64,000 bases of DNA, taken from positions 19,868,385 through 19,932,384 of the forward strand of contig NC_092705.1 of assembly GCF_964275005.1 (NCBI RefSeq), given 5' to 3'. This stretch comes from Diadema setosum (Eukaryota; Echinodermata; Echinoidea; Diadematoida; Diadematidae). The position numbers and the translations under genes are program-made. Shown in pieces: positions 37,601 through 47,003 of this stretch; position 1 is the first letter of the stretch; each line of letters begins with the position of its first letter. The notes under the pieces are model-generated. The model worked only from the letters and a program-made list of their open reading frames with translations, searched no databases and was not told where the DNA came from.

Positions 37601-40600
37601 AGTGTGCACGGCACATGTTTGTTTATTGTGACATCAGAGCCGTGCAATGGAACATTTTGGTCAAACAAAATTGCATGGCTGACAGCCAGAGCGTGTGATG
37701 GAACTTTTCACTAAATGTCACGTGATGGGCAATCGACCAATCGGATAGCTACATTTTAAACAGATGTTGTATAATAAGGATTTTTTTTGTTTTTCTTGGA
37801 GAGGGGTGCACAAGGAAGTATTTCTGAGTATGCTTGTATGCACTCTGAAATGTTTGATTTTGTCTGTCCTCTGCAGATGAATTTAAAGGAGGAGAAGAGG
37901 GTAAATCCAGCAAGAAAAATAAAAAGAGGAGAGCTAAGAAAGGTGGACCAGCTGCAGGGGAGGTCTGTACGAATGATCAGGAACCCGACTTTGACCCTGT
38001 CGAAGAGTTAAGGCAAAGATTGGCTGAAGCTAAAATCAGTAAGGTAATAAATTTAAAAGCAAATTTTGTTTTCTCATTTTAAGGACTGTAGATTCTAGTA
38101 ATCTCTCTGTGAAATATGCCAGCATTGTATTTTATCAAAATTAGCACGGGATAACCACTAGTCAGGTACATCTGCCAGTGAAGCAGATCCACAGTACATG
38201 TTTGATGATTTTATGCATCACTTCTGAATTGACACAAAGTCAAAAAAGGATTTTAATCATTTGTTAGATGAATGACAGTATTAGCATTTCAGTTTCTGAG
38301 AGGAATGATAGGCATGTTACATTTTGAGTGTGACTCAAATGTGTTCACGGATTTGTGCATGAAGTAGAATATCAGAGCACTTGGTAGAACAATTTAATGA
38401 ATATGCTGAAGGCTTGGCCATATGTTAAGTAATTTACCATTCAATGTCAAGCTACAAGAGCTTCAATATGTAGTTGCCATTTGAGCACACTGCCTCAAGC
38501 TTTGTTACTTCAAGTGTAAAAGAGAGGATATTCTCTACTATCCATGGACTGTGATGACAACACCACGACTGTAAATTTGTGTTTCAAGATTTAACTGCAG
38601 CTGAGTTCAAACTTAGCTGAATGGCCAGCTCCTTAGAGCAATAAGAGTGATGACACAAAATGTAAGATAACATGATGTCTGTGTACCCTGTTCCAATTTT
38701 TAGGACCTCGCACTGGCAAACAAACTTCGGAAGCAGTTATGGATTGTCCAGGACTTGTCAGCAGGTGTCACGTAAGTCAGGCATCAGATATGAGCAAATA
38801 GAAAGCTTTTCATGTTGTTCTGCGAAGGGAATAACACACCTCATATGATGCAGAGGAAAGCAGAAAATACCGGTAATGAAGTGGACCAATATTTCTGCAG
38901 GTTATGTCATATTGTCACGGAAGTAATATAGATACTTGCTAATTATTCACAGACAAAGTATTGCCTTTGTAAGTTACAGGATAAAGGTAGAGATACTCAG
39001 TATCAGTGAAAATATGTTTTCTTTTTTCAAGGTCACCTGAGCTCAAGTGAACTATTATGAGCATTCATTGTATGACGTACATTGTGTGTTTTGTGTCGTG
39101 TGTAAACGTGTAACATTCTCAGCTTCTTGTTAAAATCCCCATGACAGACTTTCATCAAACTTGGCAGATAACATCCCTAGGCTGATAAGGTGTCCATTTG
39201 TGCTCCCCCCCCCCCCTTCTTGGCCCTTCTTGTGGCACCCCAAATCCCCAAATCAAGTAATCTTTACAAATTTTCTTCTGTAGAACCAGGTGTGGCTGAA
39301 CTAAGTTAATACTGTGGTTAGGTATAAAGTGGAGTTTCAAGTTTGTTCACAGCAGACTCTGGGGTGCTGCTGTTATTATCACAAGGGTGATAGAATATTG
39401 TATTTGTACAAATGGGTACCATGACCCCTTTGAGCACCGCTCCAACCTAGCCCCAGTGCCCCAAATAGACAATCTTAAAACAGAACAGAAAAAAAAAAAC
39501 AAAAAAACTCAAATTTTCAATATCTTACCTGAGCCGAATGGCTCAAGTGAGTTATTGTAATCGCTTGCCATCTGTTGTCAATAAAATGTTTTACTTTTTT
39601 CTCTTGTAATTAAAAACAGTTGGCTTGATTTTGACTATCTGACTATTTTTCTTGCAATGCCCAGTATTCAAAACATAATCCCCAAGCAGAGATTGCAAAA
39701 TCATGTTCTTGGTCATGGTTACGCATACTTTCATGAATAAGTCTTGGAGGTGTGATGTTTTTGAAGACACGACCTCAACAGAAAAACTTATGCAGTGCAC
39801 TCCCGTTATAACGAACACGGTTATAACGAAATTCCGGTTACAACGAAATAAAATTTAGGGCCGCAACATTATCAACTCTATGTATTTTTATTGTTTATTC
39901 ATTCAGTTATAACGAAATTTCGTTATAACGAAAGAAAACTGCAGGTCCCGAGGACTTCGTTATAACGGGAGTCCACTGTATTTTACTTTAAAAAATCCCT
40001 AAAGAACACCATTATTCAGTCACCATGCTGTGCAACTATATATGGGAAGAACAGAAATTGTACGGTTATGCAGTTCAGCAAAATATGCGAAGTTGGCATT
40101 AGCTGTCAACAGAATTGGGTGTGTGAATGTGGCACACGAAGAGTTAGAATACAGAGCAGCTCTGATAGCAAATGATTTTAAGAGAAGAACAAACAAGAAC
40201 TTACCAATCCTCTCCTCTCTGCATTTCTCTCTCAAATAGTCCAAGGGTGGACCCTGGAGACAAGGAGGGTCAAGCAATGGTCAGTGAGTTCCAAAGGACC
40301 GGTATCATTTCCCTTCAGCACCAAAATGCAGACCAGTCCTCTGTAAAGACTGTGGAGAAAGAACCTGTGTCTGCTCCTCAACCTGTAGGACCAATGGATG
40401 ACAAGAGGCTGAAGAATCTCAACAAGAAACTCAAGCAGATTGAACAGCTGAAAGAAAAGCAGAAGAAAGGAGAAAAACTTGAGGCAAATCAGGTTAGTTG
40501 TTGTATTGACCTGTATTGAGGCAGTAAGGCACGACTTTCATCTGTGCATTTTAATGATGTGTTTATGTTCAATGCTTATTGCATCTACATTATGGGTCCT

Positions 40601-41720
40601 CCGTGTCAATACTGTAAAGGGAGCTTTTGCTTTGGCCGCAGGATTGAGAATTTGGTGTTCATGCTCATACAACCTACTGTACAGTCTCATGTATAAGAAT
40701 GTAGTTTTCAGAATATCGCTCAAAAAAAAAAGTTCAAAAAGTTGCTACTGGCATATAAATTGGTCCTTTTCTGTCATTTTAGGTCACTGGAAAGTGCATT
40801 AACTTTATACTGAATGGGGAAAAGGTAGCTAGCGAGATACTAGTAATACAAAATAATAGTAGAAGGGATGATACCTGGTATTGTACATTTGCTGTCTGAC
40901 AATGATTTTTTTTTTTTTTGGGGGGGGGGTGGGGGCGCGGAGGTTTTGGGACATGGGATAGGGTTTAGGTGGGAAGAATATATTATTGATTAGTAGTGCA
41001 GTTATATTTGTTGTCCGTCTTTAGAGATGTACTATGATAACACTTTTTGTGTACAGTGGATTGACTTTTTTATGGGGGAAGGGACAAATACCATTTACCA
41101 CAATGATATTTCTAGTTTGTATGTACAATAATTCACCTGGTGTACATGCTCAATTTGAAATTATTTGTTGTTGTTGTTGTTGTTGTTTTTTTTTTGGGGG
41201 GGGGGGTTGTATGTGTGTTCAACTACTCCCTGATGTACTTCCTTCGGTAAAGTTGGTTGGAGAGGCCCAAGGGTCAGAGTGATTTTGATCGCTTTTTTTC
41301 CAACCTGGCAACTTAGGGAAGCTTACCAGGGAAAGCCTGACATTTTGTATTCTTGTATTTTGCTTGTTTTGTATGTTTTTCTGTTATCACTTGTATCGTT
41401 TTGCAAATGTCGAATAAATGATAATAATAATAATGATAATAATAATCAGGAGAATGAATTTTTGAAGGTTTAAATAGACTGATTATGATTGTGGTTTATA
41501 TGAAAACCCAGTGTCATGCATACCAGATAGGCCTGATTGACACTGGTTGTTCAAAGCACACCTTGCTAATTTGAAAGCTTATCAGTCTCTTACATGCGAT
41601 TGCCTTTCATTATTCTTTTTTGTGCAGTTGGAGAAGATTAAGTCAGAGGCAGCTGTCCGTCAGGAAATCAGAGAAACAGAGGAACTCATCAGCAGAATTA
41701 TGGCTGAGATGAAAAGATGA
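34693..41720 (+). CDS. small basic protein, eIF2A/PYM-like C-terminus
   Basis: Five coding exons with matching phases: 34,693-34,699, 37,877-38,043, 38,704-38,771, 40,240-40,492 and 41,628-41,720, giving 195 aa. All introns are GT..AG. Residues 10-26 are a lysine/arginine cluster. Residues 40-80 (FDPVEELRQRLAEAK.. LALANKLRKQLWIVQDLS) look helical. Residues 139-195 are a charged helix/coiled coil, with DDKRLKNLNKKLKQIEQLKE followed by ..LEANQLEKIKSEAAV. That stretch closely resembles the C-terminus of eIF2A (..KKIKNLKKKLKAIEQLKE..LEKNQLEKIQKE..) and, less closely, PYM, a partner of the exon-junction proteins Y14 and Mago. The eIF2A beta-propeller and the PYM N-terminal motif are absent, so this is neither full-length protein. 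A role near ribosomes or RNA is inference. An alternative first exon is possible at 35,431-35,455. No in-frame stop or frameshift is seen. Confidence 0.75.
35095..35128. repeat. perfect 11-bp hairpin in intron 1
   Basis: CAGACGCTGTT and AACAGCGTCTG enclose a 12-base loop. No assigned function; it may be a relic of a small TIR element. Confidence 0.6.
35356..35672. repeat. duplicated 42-bp foldback motif
   Basis: The same 42 bases occur at 35,356-35,397 and 35,631-35,672, starting GTCGCGACGTACCATGTACA and ending TGTGTATAGTTA. In the second copy the preceding ACAGCCCT extends a hairpin (ACAGCCC-T-GTCGC against GCGAC-T-GGGCTGT). The first copy begins with a separate palindrome, GGTACGTCGCGACGTACC, at 35,351-35,368. 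Confidence 0.8.
35431..35455 (+). CDS. alternative first exon of eIF2A-like gene
   Basis: ATG at 35,431 opens MLDMMINF and ends in phase 1 before the donor GTAAGT, the same phase as the 34,693 start. Spliced to 37,877 it would give MLDMMINFDEFKGG... An in-frame stop lies 24 bases upstream. It could be a second promoter's exon or chance. Confidence 0.3.
35697..35716. repeat. poly-T tract
   Basis: Homopolymer within intron 1. Confidence 0.8.
36331..37199. mobile_element. two TGTCCC MITEs, head to head
   Basis: Two related elements of about 430 bp, 36,331-36,759 and 36,770-37,199, lie in inverted orientation and together form an 869-bp imperfect palindrome. Each starts TGTCCC(A)AAAAATTACAA and ends with its reverse complement. 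TA dinucleotides flank the outer ends (36,329-36,330, 37,200-37,201), and the ten-base spacer TACTGCAATA begins and ends with TA. TA flanks and this terminus suggest mariner-type MITEs. They lie in intron 1 of the eIF2A-like gene. Confidence 0.75.
37377..37774. mobile_element. possible TIR element
   Basis: TTATACAACA at the left and TGTTGTATAA at the right are inverted repeats. The segment also holds a direct repeat of CTTGTACAATGTAAGCGCG (about 37,551-37,590). Boundaries are uncertain and there is no clear target duplication. Confidence 0.35.
37877..38043 (+). CDS. exon 2 of eIF2A-like gene
   Basis: 167 bp, acceptor CTCTGCAG, donor GTAATA, phase 1 in and phase 0 out. It encodes the acidic-then-basic start (DEFKGGEEGKSSKKNKKRRA) and the first amphipathic helix ending LAEAKISK. 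Confidence 0.8.
38704..38771 (+). CDS. exon 3 of eIF2A-like gene
   Basis: 68 bp, acceptor after AATTTTAG, donor GTAAGT, phase 0 in and phase 2 out. It encodes DLALANKLRKQLWIVQDLSA plus GV and two bases of the next codon. Confidence 0.78.
39793..39978. mobile_element. Tigger-like MITE in intron 3
   Basis: Starts CAGTGCACTCCCGTTATAAC and ends with the reverse complement GTTATAACGGGAGTCCACTG, followed by TA. Inverted repeats are about 45 bp (TTATAACGAA modules). A relative lies at 43,225-43,410. The CAGT terminus and TA target are typical of pogo/Tigger MITEs. Confidence 0.85.
39990..40165. repeat. dispersed repeat copy
   Basis: Contains GCAAAATATGCGAA..TTGGCA..GAATGTGGCACACGAAGAGTTA, closely similar to 45,435-45,625. 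It lies just upstream of exon 4. Family not recognised. Confidence 0.5.
40240..40492 (+). CDS. exon 4 of eIF2A-like gene
   Basis: 253 bp, acceptor CTCAAATAG, donor GTTAGT, phase 2 in and phase 0 out. It encodes a variable linker (VDPGDKEGQAMVSEFQ..) and the conserved core DDKRLKNLNKKLKQIEQLKE. The inner break of the inverted duplication lies inside this exon at about 40,352; everything downstream is copied in the left arm. Confidence 0.88.
40868..41450 (+). mobile_element. retroelement 3' end, right arm only
   Basis: Absent from the left arm, where AGTAGAAGGGA runs almost directly into GGAGAATGAA. It includes a T/G homopolymer junction (40,908-40,931) and a (TTG)n run ending in T and G runs (41,166-41,207). 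It ends AATAAATGATAATAATAATA, an AT-rich short-repeat tail as found on many non-LTR retrotransposons. No reverse-transcriptase frame remains. It lies in intron 4. Confidence 0.5.
41628..41720 (+). CDS. exon 5 of eIF2A-like gene, stop
   Basis: 93 bp, acceptor TTTTGTGCAG, ends with TGA at 41,718-41,720. It encodes LEKIKSEAAVRQEIRETEEL and ten more residues. The left-arm copy of this exon is the same length. Confidence 0.88.
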   Translation: MEKIKSEAAVRQEIRETEELISRIMAEMKR

Positions 41721-42161
41721 CAAGATCAGTTTATACACACTGTTTATTCTAGTTAGTAAGTACAGAATGAAATGGTGCTCATAACTGTTGGAACATACGA
41801 ACATCTATGGTTTATCAAAGAATTCCTGGAAGACGTATGTTAGTCTCTCACCATCTGCTAAAGTTGCGACAATTTAGAAACTTCAGAACTGACATGCATT
41901 ACTCACAATAGTTACGTGGGACATGCAAAGTTAAAGGGACAAGCACCCAGGATTCTATAGGGAGCTGGTGGATGGCGTGATGATCACTACCATCTGTATT
42001 AAGAAGATCAATGTGGCAAAGCTATTTAACTGTCAATCAAAGTTTATGTTGGGTGCGTTTTGCAAGCATTCTCTCTTTTGTGCAGATCCAGTGGTTATTC
42101 ATGACTTGCTGTATGTAGGGTAAACATAGTATGTGCATTTTGGACTGGACCGATCATATTG

Positions 42162-43160
42162 ATCATATGATGCATCACTTGTTACCGTGGGGTACCGTTG
42201 TACCCCGGGGTACCACGTTGTGTAGCGCCACCTCACGTCCACTCGAGGACAGCCGCAGAGAAATGCATGCACTGTGTGTGCGTGTACATAGTCATTCCCA
42301 TGCCACTGCATGTTATACTATGCATGCATAGTACGCTGTGCTAGCAAGCGTGTGCTTCAGTGCAGTTTATAAAATGGGTTCAAGAATGTAGCCAATTGGA
42401 AGCGCTGAAATGAGTCACGTGTGCGTGCATTAATTTCTTCAGATATGCACTAAGAAGAGTCTCTCTTCCACCTCCCTGGCCTGACGTACGTCACAATGTT
42501 TACACTAGCAGTGCGCACTCAATCAGTTGTTACAAGTGCGTCACGCGCTACTATACGCGCTGTCAATCCTGTAAACAACTTCTAGTTCGGGCCGCGGGCT
42601 GCCACAACAGCCGTCGGCCTTTCTTGTGCATAACAGTACGTGGCGTACGTATATCTTATACGTACGTACAGTACTTATGTGCGGGATTTCCGAGTGCGAC
42701 GTGCGTAAATGTTTGGGACGAACTTCGGACATCTTGACTTTTGAGCGAGTGCTACATGTAGCTGACTGGTATTGACCCACAAAGGTACGTGAATAATGCT
42801 GTTAGTTTTCGACCCATTTTATAAAACAAATGATGCACAGGATTATTTTGTGGCGTTAGTGAAGGTGCGGCGCACTCTCGAGTATTGACAACGGTTGCAA
42901 ACATGCACTCGGCTGCGCCTGGTGCATGTCGCACCATTGTCAATACTCTCGAGCGTGCCGCACCTTCACTAACACACTCTATCCTGTGCATCATTTGTAT
43001 AGCAGTGTAGTGCAGTGCAGTGGCTAGCGCACGCTAGCTCCAGCACCAAAATAATTTCCCACTTTTTGGCACCTATGGTACAACCTTAAGAAAAATAAAT
43101 AAATAATTCAACAAAATGGCTGATTTTTATTTGGTACCCCGGGATACCATTTATGTCATC
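42162..43160. mobile_element. 1-kb insertion, right arm only
   Basis: Interrupts sequence that is nearly continuous in the left arm (GATCATAT..GTAGATGGAGATATAG). Near the left end is GGTACC..GTACCCCGGGGTACC and near the right end GGTACCCCGGGATACC, which could be degraded termini. It is CpG-rich, with CGTACGTA runs at 42,650-42,670, unlike its neighbours. It contains an imperfect 169-bp palindrome (42,828-42,996). There is no protein-coding frame I recognise. Confidence 0.55.
42828..42996. repeat. 169-bp imperfect palindrome
   Basis: AAATGATGCACAG..GTTAGTGAAGGTGCGGC..CTCGAGTATTGACAA pairs with TTGTCAATACTCTCGAG..GCCGCACCTTCACTAAC..CTGTGCATCATTT. The loop is about 43 bases. It would form a long cruciform or RNA hairpin. 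Confidence 0.85.
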
Positions 43161-43224
43161 GTATCTTGATGGAGATCTAGTTTTGTACTCACATAGCAGT
43201 CTGTAGTCTACTAAATAGTTGTTA

Positions 43225-43410
43225 CAGTGGTTTCCCGTTATAATGAAGTCCTCGGGACCGGCAGTTTTCTTTCGTTATATTGAAATTTTGTTATAACCAA
43301 ACAAATAAACAATCAAAACACATAGAGTGGATAATGTTGCGGCCTGAATTTCTACTTTGTTGTAACCGGAATTTCGTTATAACCGTGTTCTTTATAACGG
43401 GAGTGCACTG
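43225..43410. mobile_element. Tigger-like MITE, right arm only
   Basis: CAGTGGTTTCCCGTTATAAT..GTTCTTTATAACGGGAGTGCACTG, flanked on the left by TA. The left arm has the empty site (GTTACACATTATTTACAC), so the insertion followed the duplication. Same family as 39,793-39,978. Confidence 0.85.
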
Positions 43411-44321
43411 TGCACATATTTATGCAAAAGTTTCCATAGTTAGACAGCCAGCAAACTCTGTCTCTGAAGGATCCTCATGTAGTATGTGGAACCAGCGAGG
43501 AGCATCGGCGGAATCAAGAGATGAAACGAGACTTAGTGTAAATGCACAAATTATCGCGGTGTATTAATTTTTGCACATTTCGCACTACTTTTGGCTAGCA
43601 TGACTTCCAACACCCACAAAAATACCATCACAGGTTTCTGTGCACATTCTAAATGGATTGACAACTCGCAGTGTGAATTAAAAAACCAGTGAATATGTCA
43701 TTGAATCGCTCAGCGCAAAAAAATAATTGTGCAAAACTATGGCTGTTAACAGTACATTGTTGTGACCACTTTTGACAAACTCACTGTATGATTCGATTTT
43801 ACTCAAACGTTGGGAACATGGCAAATGCTTAAGTGTAGGTCCATTCAAGAGTGCCTTCTCTAATACAGGGTCTGTTTCCCTTTCAATAGGAGTCTTTAGC
43901 ACACACTGTCAGATGTTGGTGAGAGAGAGTGTGCATTCTGTTCACCAGGTGACACCTTGCCTTTTTAACTGACTTTATGTGTGTAAAGCAAGACAACATC
44001 CAAATCTCATAACACTAGGCTTTTCAGGCATCGGGTGAGAAGAGGGAAATGTATTTAGCCATTCTGTGATTAGCAATGTGTTTCTGCTTTTTCCTAGCTT
44101 CCTCAGAGCATACCTCAGGAAATAGATTAGTCTGGTTGGTGTTACTAATCATATATTCCAAATTTTCATGCAAATTGCTTGATATTTACTGCCTTTTCAA
44201 TGCAAATGTAATGTCTGCAATGAATCAGGAGAGTCAAATTCCAGGGATTTTGTTCCTGTTGTCACACATTTTTATGCTCCTGAGAAATCTGTATGCCAAA
44301 GATATTTTTGCATGCAGTGTA

Positions 44322-44483
44322 TGACCCCGTTTTCAGTGCGGGGCTGGGCCGAGCCGCGGCCAAGCCGCGGCTGAGCCCGGCCTCAGGCCGAGACCACCTC
44401 CAGAGACCACCTCCAGAGCGTGGCCAAATGCGCGTCCAATTTTGGCCCCGCATTTGGCCTTTTCGCTCACTGTAAATGGGGTC
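44322..44483. mobile_element. GC-rich MITE, right-arm copy
   Basis: TGACCCCGTTTTCAGTGCGG..CGCTCACTGTAAATGGGGTC. Homologous position to 30,320-30,709 in the left arm but 228 bp shorter, so one copy lost or the other gained internal modules after duplication. Confidence 0.65.
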
Positions 44484-44518
44484 TATAACTGTATAATGTG
44501 AATATCAAAATGTAAGTA

Positions 44519-44811
44519 CAGTGAACCTTGCCTAAGTCGAATCTATTTGGCCTGAAGAAATAGCTTTGACTGAGAGAAAATTCAACTTGTGAGGGATTAA
44601 AATCAGTATTAAAATCATATCAAAATGTACGTACAGTCAACCTTGCCCAAGTCGAATTTATTTGGCCTGAAGAAATAGCTTTGACTGAGAGAAAATTCAA
44701 CTTATGAGGTATTAAAATCAATGGAATATAAAGAGAAAAGAACTTAAAGAGACGTTGACTTTGTAGGCGATTATTAGACTTATGCGAGGTTGGCATAAGC
44801 AAAGTTGACTG
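44519..44811. mobile_element. Tigger-like MITE with partial tandem copy
   Basis: A complete copy at 44,634-44,811 (CAGTCAACCTTGCC..GTTGACTG) has TA on both sides. It is preceded by a direct partial copy from 44,519, and the flanking ATCAAAATGTA(A/C)GTA is duplicated with it. The left arm lacks both (GATGTACGTATGTACAC). Confidence 0.8.
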
Positions 44812-45264
44812 TATGTACACATGTTGCATACAGCAACTTGAATCTTATCCTACCCAAGTATAATTAGCACAATCAAAAGAAATGTCTTTTCTTTTTTTTC
44901 TTCATTTGAGACTTCCTTGAGATTTATGTAGTATGACCAGCAATGCAGCTTGTGTAAAGGGTGGTACTGAAACTGAACAGAGTTTGGTGGTTCGGTGTAT
45001 CCAGGGAACCCTGCTGTGTCCATGTATCTTGTTTATCCAAGGGACCAAGTGTAAAGTGCTTGCACTTCTACACGAGGCAAACATTCCTGTAACTGCAGGC
45101 TTTAACTCTTTATGCGCCATGGTGTAAACCCCCTGTGTGCCACATTATTCTAAGATTGCAATGTAGGCATGCTTTGGGAAAACATTGTTTTTTCTAATTT
45201 TTTTATCTCCATGTATTTTTCTATAGATTTTTTTTTTTTTTGCTACACAACCGATAAGCAAAGT

Positions 45265-45745
45265 TGTTGAGAAAATTCCAAGCATTGCTTTGATGTAAAT
45301 TTTATGGCAAATCTATGTTTATTTTTCTTTCAAATGACCAGTAGTTACATTATTGTCCAGGCATAGCTTTTGCACACAAAACAAGGACAGGAAGTCAGAA
45401 ATCACTCAAAAATCCAATAGGTAACACTGCCTGATATTCAATCACCACACAATGCAAAATATATGTGGAGGAATGGGATCATGAGTGAAGCTTTAGTTGT
45501 TCTGTGGCATTTGAAGATTTATTGATAGATTCGGGCGAGTTTGTGTGTTTGAGCAAAATATGCGAACTCGGCATGCTGTCAGTGGAGTTGGGCATGCGAA
45601 TGTGGCACATAAAGAATTAAGAGCTGGTGTATGACATCTTTACACAAAGTATGTACTGTATACTGTGATGACTATCATGTACCATATTGATTTACCCACG
45701 ATTGTGCATGTAAAGAATGTAAGTAGAGGTAATACTAACTGTCTT
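45265..45745. other. right-arm-only segment
   Basis: The left arm passes directly from the GCTACACAACC(A/G) block to the AAGTTGAAAGC block. This segment carries a copy of the dispersed repeat also present at 39,990-40,165. Insertion here or deletion in the left arm are both possible. Confidence 0.55.
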
Positions 45746-46060
45746 CAGTCATTCCAAGTTGAAAGCTTTCCCTGATGAACATAATATCTGGGTCAGCTTT
45801 GGTACTGGGTCATTCAGCTCTCATTCAGTGGAGGTGTTTAATCCCGTGTGTGATTTTAGTGTCGAATAGCAGAGAAAGCCCAATGTCCCTGACTGGGCTG
45901 TCTGAAACCTGAAGAAGGTGGATGAGATGACACATCAAAAGTTTGGTGTCACGAATAAAAGCTGTTGACGCTAATTATGCATTACAATATCTTTTACTCA
46001 TCTTTTGTGTACCTGAACCAACATGTGGACTAAAATTCTCATTTCTGTAATTATATGCAC

Positions 46061-46075
46061 ATTTATGTGTGTGTG

Positions 46076-46119
<44 letters not shown>
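46061..46119. repeat. GT microsatellite
   Basis: (TG)n with one TTG interruption; longer than the equivalent left-arm CA tract at 29,627. Confidence 0.9.
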
Positions 46120-46121
<2 letters not shown>

Positions 46122-46348
46122 ACCTAATTTGATGGGACTAGACTCTTCACCTTTTACTTGTCATTTCAGGGAATTGAATTTGTTTAAAATTTCTGATGTT
46201 AGAAGATATTACCATTTCATATTCCTAGCTGAAGTTATGGCCAGAATATGACATTTCATACCAAAGTATAGTGACCTTTTACCTTACACCTACTATTGTA
46301 CCATCATGTTCATGTCAATAACTCAATTTACTTCAATCCTGTCCACCT

Positions 46349-46533
46349 ATTGTCGACCTTGCTGAAGTCAACCTTCGCATAAGTTGAAAAATCGCCTTAG
46401 TTATAGTCAAAGGTCTTTCAAGTCCTCTTCTCTTTATTCTATTGATTTTAGTCCCTCATAAGTCAAATTTTCTTGAAGTTGAAGCCATTTCTTCACTCCA
46501 AATAGATGGGACTTTAATAGGCAAGGTTGACTG
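46349..46533. mobile_element. Tigger-like MITE, shared by both arms
   Basis: Counterpart of 29,189-29,368, ending GGCAAGGTTGACTG then TA at 46,534-46,535. Its presence in both arms dates it before the duplication. Confidence 0.75.
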
Positions 46534-47003
46534 TACTAACCTCATTTGCATTCCTAGCTTAAGTTATGGCTGGACTTTTTTCTCCAAAATAAATTGACAT
46601 TTCACCTTGACCTTTGATCCTTCTCCAGTATCATGTTCATGCCCAAACTTGTTACTTATTTCTTTCACTCTGTCCACTAACTTGTGTCACTACTGGCTGA
46701 ATGAATGAATAAATAAGTGAATGGTTGGAAATGATGCATTTTTTTTTTGTTTTCTTTGTTTTCTTTTTTAAGCAAAAGTGCAGTCACCTTTCACATATGT
46801 AACTGCTTTTCTTTTTGTGACTAATGTGAATGCTTAGTTAATATCTATACACTGTAGTGTGGTTCAAGAAAGCCACATTCCTGTTTTGTCTGTCTACCAG
46901 ATCCCTTTACTATTAGAACAATGATTTTGCTCTTTCATAAAAATAAATGAGTCACTGTGTAAAACCAACTTTCTTTAAGATGATTTTAATCCAACAATTT
47001 GAT

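Larger units (their letters stand above)
40352..47003 (+). repeat. right arm of large inverted duplication
   Basis: Partner of 28,710-33,346 in opposite orientation. The arm contains the 3' part of exon 4, exon 5 and about 5.3 kb of downstream DNA. It is 2 kb longer than the left arm because of private segments at about 40,868-41,450, 42,162-43,160, 43,225-43,410, 44,519-44,811 and 45,265-45,745. Confidence 0.9.

Noticed and set aside
40020..40277. Open frames on both strands before exon 4
   Set aside because: Lie in a dispersed repeat shared with 45,435-45,625; the real exon begins at the acceptor at 40,240.
34693..41720. Naming the gene EIF2A or PYM1
   Set aside because: Only the C-terminal helix matches; the diagnostic N-terminal domains of both are absent from the joined exons.
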